NCBI RefSeq assembly: GCF_023856365.1
Contig: NC_064536.1
Location: 36,696,776-36,760,775 of the forward strand
Direction: 5' to 3'
DNA: 64,000 bases
DNA from: Brienomyrus brachyistius
Taxonomy: Eukaryota; Chordata; Actinopteri; Osteoglossiformes; Mormyridae
The position numbers and the translations under genes were made by a program. Under the pieces are notes generated by a model that had not been told where the DNA came from, did no database searches, and worked only from the letters and a program-made list of their open reading frames with translations. Shown here piece by piece: positions 56,339-64,000 of this stretch (the stretch's first letter is position 1; every line of letters begins with the position of its first letter).

Positions 56339-56955
56339 GGTAGATCACAGAGGATTCCCTCAGGTCACGGCCCTCCCCCTCAGAGCCGTCCTCTGGTAGA
56401 TCACAGGGGATTCCCTCAGGTCACGGCCCTCCCCCTCAGAGCCGTCCTCTGGTAGATCACAGGGGATTCCCTCAGGTCACGGCCCTCCCCCTCAGAGCCG
56501 TCCTCTGGTAGATCACAGGGGATTCCCTCAGGTCACGGCCCTCCCCCTCAGAGCCGTCCTCTGGTAGATCACAGGGGATTCCCTCAGGTCACGGCCCTCC
56601 CCCTCAGAGCCGTCCTCTGGTAGATCACAGGGGATTCCCTAAGGTCACGGCCCTCCCCCTCAGAGCCGTCCTCTGGTAGATCACAGGGGATTCCCTCAGG
56701 TCACGGCTCTCCCCCTCAGAGCCGTCCTCTGGTAGATCACAGGGGATTCCCTCAGGTCACGGCCCTCCCCCTCAGAGCCGTCCTCTGGTAGATCACAGGG
56801 GATTCCCTCAGGTCACGGCCCTCCCCCTCAGAGCCGTCCTCTGGTAGATCACAGGGGATTCCCTCAGGTCACGGCCCTCCCCCTCAGAGCCGTCCTCTGG
56901 TAGATCACAGGGGATTCCCTAAGGTCACGGCCCTCCCCCTCAGAGCCATCCTCTG
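56339..56955. repeat. 56-bp minisatellite (11 copies)
   Basis: Unit GTAGATCACAGGGGATTCCC, TCAGGTCACGGCCCTCCC and CCTCAGAGCCGTCCTCTG. Copies are almost identical, with rare changes (CCCTAAGG in two, GGCTCT in one), so the array is recently expanded. Confidence 0.97.
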
Positions 56956-57794
56956 GTGAACCTTCCCCTCATTTATTACCACTCAACCCTCAATCTCCAC
57001 ACATTTCAGCCCCGAGTCACTACTAACCAGCTGTCTACCTCCTGCCACTGCCCTGTCTGAAAGTGTCAACTTGGCTTCACTTGTTCGTGTTCAGAAAGGA
57101 GCAGTTTCCCTCCGTATTGTAAGTGTTGTTGTAATATCTAAAGCTGTGACTAGAGCAGTAACATTTTAATTTGGTAAATAGCATTCTGTTATGTATAATA
57201 AACTGTTTCCCCCCCCCCATCAATCATTATCTCTTCCTAATCAATGGAAATTTACTGTTTTATGTATAAATTATAAAAGATTACTTACACTCAGTGAGGG
57301 ACTCAAGCAGGTCATATTTAGACATTTACTGTGAAGAACTCATTAGGCAAAATATCAGTCCTTCCAAAATAATATTGGACAAGCACAGGCACAGGCGCTG
57401 GTCAAAGGTAATGAAGGAACTCGGTTCTAAGCTTCATAAACAGCAACGAACTAAACCTTGACATAAGCACATACAAAACATCCCTGCTGATATGGCACTG
57501 CTAATAATGCAGTTTATTAAATGCAGTAACCGGGGGGGGGGGGGACTGCAACACGAAGTCTCTCCCTGACGGCACCACCGCTCCTCTCCTGACAATATCC
57601 TGCCACCTCTAGTTGGGCATTGTCTTAAAATGGATGAGAGAGGAATATAGGGCTCTCGAAGGAACAAACAGGCACGCTTAGGTTCACTCAAAAACACTAA
57701 TAATAACCTCGCATTAAAATCAATATCAGTATATCAATCGAAACAATGCAAAATAACCTTGTACCACAACAGATATGGAATAAATGAATCATAC

Positions 57795-57796
<2 letters not shown>
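56956..57796. other. Non-coding stretch
   Basis: No gene recognised. C and G homopolymers occur at about 57210 and 57532. The minus frame at 57434-57697 has no family features. Confidence 0.35.

Positions 57797-57861
<65 letters not shown>
57797..57861. repeat. (TA)n tract hosting a Tc1 insertion
   Basis: About 32 TA dinucleotides directly before the left end of the Tc1 element at 57862. The tract continues as TATATATATA at 59521-59530 and again at 60698-60756 beyond the second element. Confidence 0.95.
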
Positions 57862-57864
<3 letters not shown>

Positions 57865-59518
57865 TCAGGTCCATAAATATTGGGACATCGACACAATTCT
57901 AATCTTTTTGGCTCTATACACCACCACAATGGATTTGAAATGAAACGAACAAGATATGCTTTAACTGCAGACTTTCAGCTTTAATTTGAGGGTACTTACA
58001 TACAAATCAGGTGAACGGTGTAGGAATTACAGCAGTTTGTATATCTGCCACCCACTTTTTACGGGACCAAAAGTAATGGGACAATTGGCTGTTCAGCTGT
58101 TCCATGGCCAAGTGTGTGTCATTCCCTCATTATCTAATTTACGAGGAGCAGATAAAAGGTCTAGAGTTCATTTCAAGTGTGCTATTTGCATTTGGAATCC
58201 GTTGCTGTCAACTCTCAATATGAGATGCAAAGACCTATCACTATCAGTGAAGCAAGCCGTCATTAGGCTGAAAAATAAAAACAAACCCATCAGAGAGATA
58301 CCAAATACATTAGGTGTGGCGAAATCAACTGTTTGGAACATTCTTAAAAAGAAAGATCGCACCGGTGAGCTCAGCAATACCAAAAGAGTTGCAAGACCAC
58401 GGAAAACAACTGTGGTGGATGACCGAAGAAATCTTTCCCTGGTGAAGAAAAACCCCTTCAGAACAGTTGGCCAGATCAAGAACACTCTCCAGGAAGTAGG
58501 TGTATGTGTGTCAAGGTCAACAATCAAGAGAAGACTTCACCAGAGTGAATACAGAGGGTTCAACTAAAGATGTAAACCTCAAAAACAGATGTGAGCCTCA
58601 AAAACAGGAAGGCCAGATTAGAGTTTGCCAAACAACATCTAAAAAAGCCTTTACAGTTCTGGAACAACATACTATGGACAGATGAGACAAAGATCAACTT
58701 GTACCAGAGTGATGGGAAGAGAAGAGTATGGATAAGGAAAGGAACTGCTCATGATCCAAAACATACCACATCATCAGTGAAGTATGGTGGTGGTAGTGTC
58801 ATGGCGTGGGCATGTATGGCTGCCACTGGAACTGGTTCCCTTGTATTTATTGATGATGTGCCTGCTGACAAAAGCAGCAGGATGAATTCTGAAGTGTTTC
58901 GGGCAATATTATCTGCTCATATTCAGCCAAATGCTTCAGAACTCATTGGACGGTGCTTCATAGTGCAGATGGACAATGACCTGAAGCATACTGGGAAAGC
59001 AACCAAAGAGTTTTTTAAGGCAAAGAAGTAGAATGTTATGCAATGGCCAAGTCAATCACCTGACCTGAATCCGATTGAGCGTGTATTTCACTTGCTAAAG
59101 ACAAAACTGAAGGGGAAATGCCCCAAGAACAAGCAGGAACAGAAGACAGTTGCAGTAGAGGCCTGGCAGAGCATCACTAGGGATGTAACCCAGCGTTTGA
59201 TGATGCCTGTGCATTCCGGACTTCAGGCTATAATTGACTGCAAAGGATTTGCAACCAAGTATTAAAAAGTGAAAGTTTGATTTATGATCGTTAATTTGTC
59301 CCATTACTTTTGGTCCCTTAAAAAGTGGGTGGCAGATATACAAACTGCTGTAATTCCTACACCGTTCACCTGATTTGTATGTAAATACCCTCAAATTAAA
59401 GTTGAAAGTCTGCAGTTAAAGCACATCTTGTTCATTCCATTTCAAATCCATTGAGGTGGTGTATAGAGCCAAAAAGATTAGAATTGTGTCGATGTCCCAA
59501 TATTTATGGACCTGACTG
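57862..59518 (+). mobile_element. Tc1-like element with about 210-bp inverted ends
   Basis: The left end CAGTCAGGTCCATAAATATT and right end AATATTTATGGACCTGACTG lie in long, nearly perfect inverted repeats of about 210 bp. The target is a TA tract; the right flank reads TG rather than TA. Length 1657 bp is typical of a complete Tc1-like element. The transposase frame has one shift and one stop, so the copy is inactive but young. Confidence 0.92.
58220..59265 (+). pseudogene. Tc1 transposase (DD34E), one frameshift and one stop
   Basis: Starts at the ATG at 58220 (MRCKDLSLSVKQAVIRL). The N-terminal paired-type helix-turn-helix DNA-binding region runs to about 58560 (VAKSTVWNILKK, then VSRSTIKRRL). 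A frameshift near 58560-58595 follows. The catalytic domain then has the first Asp in LWTDETKINLY, the glycine-rich KYGGGSVMAWACM, the second Asp in VQMDNDLKHT, and the Glu in SPDLNPIERVFHLLK. A stop at 59029-59031 (TAG, where TGG for Trp is expected) interrupts it just before the Glu region. All catalytic residues are present. Confidence 0.92.
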
Positions 59519-59530
59519 TGTATATATATA

Positions 59531-60696
59531 CACTGAACAAAAATATAAACGCAACACTTTTGTTTTTGCTCCCATTTTTCATGAGATGGACTTAAAGATC
59601 TACAATTCATTCCAGATACACAATATTACCATTTCTCTCAAACATTTCTCACAAATCAGTCTAAATGTGTGATAGTGAGCACTTCTGCTTTGCTGAGATA
59701 ATCCATCCCACCTCACAGGTGTGCCACATCAAGATGCTGATCTGACATCATGGGTAGTGCACAGGTGTACCTTATACTGCCCACAATAAAAGGCCACCCT
59801 GGAATGTGCAGTTTTGTCTCACAGCAAAATGCCACAGATGCCACAAGCATTGAGGGAGCGTGCAATTGGCATGCTGACAGCAGGAATGTCAACCAGATCT
59901 GTTGCTCGTGCATTGAATGTTCATTTCTCAACCATAAGCCGTCTCCAAAGGCGTTTCAGAGAATATGGCAGTACATCCAACCGGCCTCACAACCGCAGAC
60001 CACGTGTAACCACACGAGCCCAGGACCTCCACATCCAGCAGGTTCACCTCCAAGATCGTCTGAGACCAGCCACTCAGACAGATAATGCACGGCCCCATGT
60101 TGCAAGGATCTGTACACAGTTCTTGGAAGCTGAAAATGTCCCAGTTCTTGCATGGCCAGCATACTCACCGGACATGTCACCCGTTGAGCATGTTTGGGAT
60201 GTGCTTGACCGGCGTATACGACAGCGTGTACCAGTTCCCACTAATATCCAACAACTTCGCACAGCCATTGAAGAGGAGTGGACCAACATTCCACAGGCCA
60301 CAATTGACAATCTGATAAACTCTATGCGAAGAAGATGTGTTGCATTGCATGAGGCAAATGGTGGTCACACCAGATACTGACCGGTTCTGAGTCCCCAGAC
60401 CCCCAATAAAGCAAAAAACTGCACATTCCAGGGTGGCCTTTTATTGTGGGCAGTATAAGGTACACCTGTGCACTACCCATGATGTCAGATCAGCATCTTG
60501 ATGTGGCACACCTGTGAGGTGGGATGGATTATCTCAGCAAAGCAGAAGTGCTCACTATCACACATTTAGACTGATTTGTGAGAAATGTTTGAGAGAAATG
60601 GTAATATTGTGTATCTGGAATGAATTGTAGGTCTTTAAGTCCATCTCATGAAAAATGGGAGCAGAAACAAGAGTGTTGCGTTTATATTTTTGTTCA

Positions 60697-60699
<3 letters not shown>
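59531..60699 (+). mobile_element. Second Tc1-like family, internally deleted
   Basis: The left end CACTGAACAAAAATATAAAC and right end TATATTTTTGTTCAGT belong to inverted repeats of roughly 290 bp. It is about 1.17 kb, shorter than an autonomous copy. It sits in the same TA tract as the previous element, only 12 bp away. The middle holds a single open frame with the core of the transposase removed. Confidence 0.9.
59829..60380 (+). CDS. Internally deleted Tc1-family transposase (183 aa)
   Basis: An uninterrupted frame that starts at MPQMPQALRERAIGM (first ATG after an open TTG). It has the helix-turn-helix DNA-binding part (SVARALNVHFSTISRLQRRF, then TTRAQD). It then jumps in frame from VHLQDRLRPA to the second-Asp segment TDNARPHVARICTQF, followed by the Glu region SPDMSPVEHVWDVLDRR. 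About 150 residues with the first catalytic Asp are gone, compared with the usual 340. It could bind its ends but not cut. Whether it is expressed is unknown. Confidence 0.75.
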   Translation: MPQMPQALRERAIGMLTAGMSTRSVARALNVHFSTISRLQRRFREYGSTSNRPHNRRPRVTTRAQDLHIQQVHLQDRLRPATQTDNARPHVARICTQFLEAENVPVLAWPAYSPDMSPVEHVWDVLDRRIRQRVPVPTNIQQLRTAIEEEWTNIPQATIDNLINSMRRRCVALHEANGGHTRY

Positions 60700-60760
<61 letters not shown>

Positions 60761-62729
60761 AGCAAAAATAAAAATATAGGTAAGGCGAACTATTATCACA
60801 AGCGGTGATAATTGATCCCCATAATCAATCGAACGCAAAAGCAGCTGCTAAACTATTTACACTCGGACGTGCCCTCATCACCCACCTTCACACATGGACT
60901 GGGGAGCCCTTTTCAGTCCTGGCAGGAGACCAACACGTGAGTCCCGAGAAATGCCGGGCGATGCACGCTCTAGCCCATGGCTGAGCTCCGGTCAGTACTG
61001 AGTTTTCCCCGTCCTTTATACTAAATTGGGTGCTGCCTGTGGGCAGGGGGCGAGCTGGCCAGGCTCACCCCTTCCCCCCAGGGCAAGGTGTTATCCAATT
61101 CATCCTTTTGTTCGAGTGATGCTGCTTAAGATAATAAAACACAATAGGCGTCCTGGTGCTGGATGTCTGCATAACGCCTCCCTGTCCCCCCTAAAGGCAA
61201 TTTTAAGGTGCCGTATACCGACCCCCTCCTGTCTCCCGGAAACCAAGATAAACATCCTGGCTTCTTTTATGAGCCCAAGTTTTTTATGACAGGACAGGGT
61301 TTACGTGGGATCGGTAAAGAATAACATGTTCAATGACATTCCGGGTGAATTATGGACGATTGATTTTCAGGATGATCAGTCCCGACCTGATCAGAATCAA
61401 TCCACCATTACGAATATTACCGTAAAAGGATTAATTCCATACCACATGGGTGACGTAATTGTCCGTGAATTCATCGTAATACATTCGGTCCCTCGGCCAT
61501 GATTCACCAATGTATAACCCGTTCAGAGATGTGATCGCGGGTATAGATACATAAACAGGTATTCCACACTGCCAATAGTATTACCACATACTGGGAACAA
61601 TGTTCCAAAATTGTTTCAATGCATTAGGATTAGATGCCATTAACATTTGCTGAACATTATTCCGTTGTATTTTAGCATTTCACATAGTCATAGTGCATTC
61701 AGTTCGATTCCTCCACTGAGTTAGGTCACACTCCTACACCCACTTGCCCTCCGGCAGATGCAAGGATGGGAATGTTCTTTCCAGCAGTAGCATCCCCCAC
61801 TGACGTACATCTCGCTCCCGTTATTAGGGGCCAGTTCAATGACGAAGCATGATTGGTTTGCTGGTCAGATGAAGATGTCTTGCTGCCGCTCCGTCACGTT
61901 GTCATTCCATACAATTCTGAAAGTAGAAGTCTGCTCCAACTCGGTCCCTGGGACTGCAGCGTAGCCGAAGGTCATCCACAGTGTCGGCCATGCCCATCGC
62001 CAGAGCCATCTCGCCATCCTTCACACATAAAGGAAAGAACTCACATGCACATTAGTTTCCTCGTAAATAACAATCATTAGCTGGGACATGTAGCCACCCT
62101 CAACGCCAGGCTCCATAACGGCCACAGTGTTGTTTTGTCCCATAGCTCTGACTTCTGCAGGTTTCGATGGGCGGTTTTGTAGTTAAACCCACATACCTGT
62201 GTTTTCACGCTCTTTACTTATTCTCAGAACCATCACTACTGCTCATAACTCAGCCCATTGGCTACCTTTGCCATCTCCTGTCATCCCCAACATCTGCTGC
62301 GTACATGGGTTATATGCCGCAGCTTTCCCCTTTCGCTTACCACCAACATACTTAACTGCCCCATCCATAAACCACGCACACTCTTTCTGTTCCTCACTCC
62401 CCCCAATATAGAGGAATCCTCCAACACTGTCAATATCACAATCTCTTCCCCTATTTCTAGAACATCCGTCACTTGCTCATAGCCCTGTCAGCTACATACC
62501 GTTTCCATTTTAAAACCCATGCTTCTAACGTTCCACCAATCCGGTGCTGCTGCAATCTAACTGCCTTGTTTGCAAGAGGTTTAGGGAAAGATTGCATTTT
62601 CACCTCCCCCACCAATACCAGTTGCACTGTCACCGTACTTTTGAATTTAAATTGTCCACCCCCCTCCTGGGTTCCATGTGTAATCACTATCATCAGAGTA
62701 CAAAGTTTGTTCCCTGGGCTGTCTATCAA
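60700..62729. other. Unrecognised stretch with weak coding-like signal
   Basis: A (TA)n run to about 60756, then about 2 kb with several interrupted frames on the plus strand (for example 61305-61502, GELWTIDFQDDQSRPDQ, and 61853-62482). The pattern looks like an old coding region with many stops, but I recognise no family on either strand. It could be a decayed retroelement. The last part, from about 62469, also has an open minus frame. Confidence 0.3.
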
Positions 62730-62905
62730 CATGTACAGTGGGTACAGTGTCAAACATTCAGGTACAGTGGGTTATGTCCGTGTTCAGGTACAGTGAGTTA
62801 AATCCGCATTCAGGTACAGTGGGTTATGTCCGCGTTCAGGTACAGTGGGTTATGTCCGCGTTCAGGTACAGTGGGTTATATCCACGTTCAGGTACAGTGG
62901 GTTAT
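62730..62905. repeat. 26-bp minisatellite (about seven copies)
   Basis: Unit GTACAGTGGGTTATGTCC plus GCGTTCAG, with variants ATATCCAC and AAATCCGC. The array abuts the Rex3 copy that follows. Confidence 0.92.
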
Positions 62906-62906
62906 G

Positions 62907-64000
62907 TGGACTCAATATGCCTTCCCTCCCAGGCCTACCGATATCAAATTTTCATTCCACACCCCATACTCCCGGAGCACCTCCCACAGGACTCCCCGAG
63001 GGACACGGTCGAATGCCTTCTCCAAGTCCACAAAACACATGTAGACTTGTTGGGCAAACTCCCATGAACCCTCCAAAACCCTGCTGAGAGTATAAAGCTG
63101 GTCCACTGTTCCACGGCCAGGGCGAAAAAAACACTGCTCCGCCTGAATCCGAGGTTCAACAATCTGGCGGACCCTCCTCTCCAGGACCCCTAAATAGACC
63201 TTACCAGGGAGGCTGAGGAGTGTGATCCCCCTATAGTTGGAGCACACCCTCCGGTCCCCCTTCTTAAAGAGGGGCACCACCACTCCACGTAAAGTCCAAG
63301 ATGCGTGTCAACCAGGACAGCCCTGCAACATCCAGTGCCTTGAGGAACTCCGGGCGAATCTCATCCACCCCCGGGGCCCGGCCACCGAGGAGCTTTTTAA
63401 CCACCTCAGCGACCTCTACCCCAGAGATAGGTGAGTCCACCCCCAAGTCCCCACACTCTGCTTCCTCCTTGGAAAGCGTGTCGGTGGGATTCAGGATGTC
63501 TTCGAAGTATTCCTTCCACCGACCCAAAACGTCCTGAGTTGAGGTCAGCAGCGCACCATCCCCACCATAAACAGTGCTGATGTTGCACCACTTTCCTGCC
63601 CTGAGCCGCTGGATGGTGGAGCAGAATCCCCTTGAAGGCGTCCAGAAATCGTTTTCCATGGCCTCGCCAAACTCCTCCCACACCAAAGTTTTTGCCTCAG
63701 CAACCGCCAAAGCCGCATTCCGCTTGGCCTGCCGGCCCGCCTCCCCCGGGATATGGGAGAAGTTCTACCGGAGGTATGAGTTGAAACTCCTCCTGACAGG
63801 GGATTCTGCCAGGGCTGCCAGGCCTGGCCGGCTTGGGGCAATAAGTATGCCCACCCCCGCTCGGCGCCTCTCCCCGCGGGCAACTCCATAGTGGAAGAGG
63901 GTCCAACCCCCCTTAAGGAGACTGGTTCCAGAGCCCAAGCCGTGCGTCGAGGTCCGACTATATCTAGCCAGAACTTCACAACCTCGCGCACCAGCTCAGG
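62907..64000 (-). pseudogene. Partial Rex3 LINE, internally deleted, running off the window
   Basis: Minus strand, same family as 28743-32075. 63283-62912 is reverse transcriptase (NYRGITLLSLPGKVYLGVLE, VDLEKAFDRVPRG). 63710-63264 is the linker and start of the polymerase (NPTDTLSKEEAECGDLGVDS, GGRAPGVDEIRPEFLKAL). 63991-63760 is endonuclease. The linker and the endonuclease are brought together near 63735-63830 by an internal deletion. The polymerase is cut at 62907, before the FADD motif, so the 3' end is missing. Further endonuclease sequence lies beyond 64000. Confidence 0.88.

Overview
The window looks like euchromatic but transposon-dense DNA from a ray-finned fish. The evidence is a Rex3-type LINE, tRNA-derived SINEs with GATG tails, L1/Tx1-type LINE remnants, several Tc1-like families, EnSpm/CACTA transposons, and one spliced single-Ig-domain membrane receptor gene of the kind common in fish immune loci. 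There are no bacterial features. Only one gene looks like an ordinary host gene: the Ig receptor at 46539-50739. Almost everything else is mobile DNA in different states of decay, often one element inside another.

Left part (1-13955). A 46-bp minisatellite and about 920-bp tandem units (1200-3879, resuming at 7356) are split by a fresh LTR insertion at 3880-7355. It has two 286-bp LTRs that read identical, a 5-bp target duplication AAGAC and a polypurine tract. Its one long minus-strand ORF encodes a proline-rich protein with no pol gene. A second, older relative (9777-12634) shares an LTR with a Gypsy integrase gene (12779-13955, minus), so the proline-rich elements probably belong to a Gypsy family that supplies pol.

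Centre (13956-25340). A plus-strand Gypsy relic is cut by an 8.9-kb EnSpm/CACTA transposon (14524-23411). The two Gypsy halves join in frame across a TA duplication, which fixes the transposon ends. The transposon appears intact: an 883-aa zinc-finger transposase plus a four-exon, 513-aa SAM-domain protein. It contains a TTAA-flanked MITE and a palindromic CACTA-like end module. L1/Tx1 and LTR fragments follow.

Middle right (27604-41240). A decayed minus-strand transposon has a DDE-like transposase upstream and a DUF4806-type protein downstream, repeating the transposase-plus-accessory layout. It is broken up by a 3.3-kb Rex3 LINE and two SINEs with perfect target duplications. The SINE 3' ends resemble the Rex3 3' end. 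A second copy of the left repeat cluster lies at 34250-38000, followed by a 5'-truncated L1/Tx1 LINE.

Right part (41240-64000). Minisatellites and SINE/hAT scraps lead to the Ig receptor gene. Its second intron has expanded into about 37 copies of a 35-bp unit resembling a splice acceptor. Downstream are Tc1-like elements (four substantial copies and one fragment), an 11-copy 56-bp minisatellite, and two different Tc1 families side by side in one TA tract. An unrecognised 2-kb stretch and a partial Rex3 copy complete the window.
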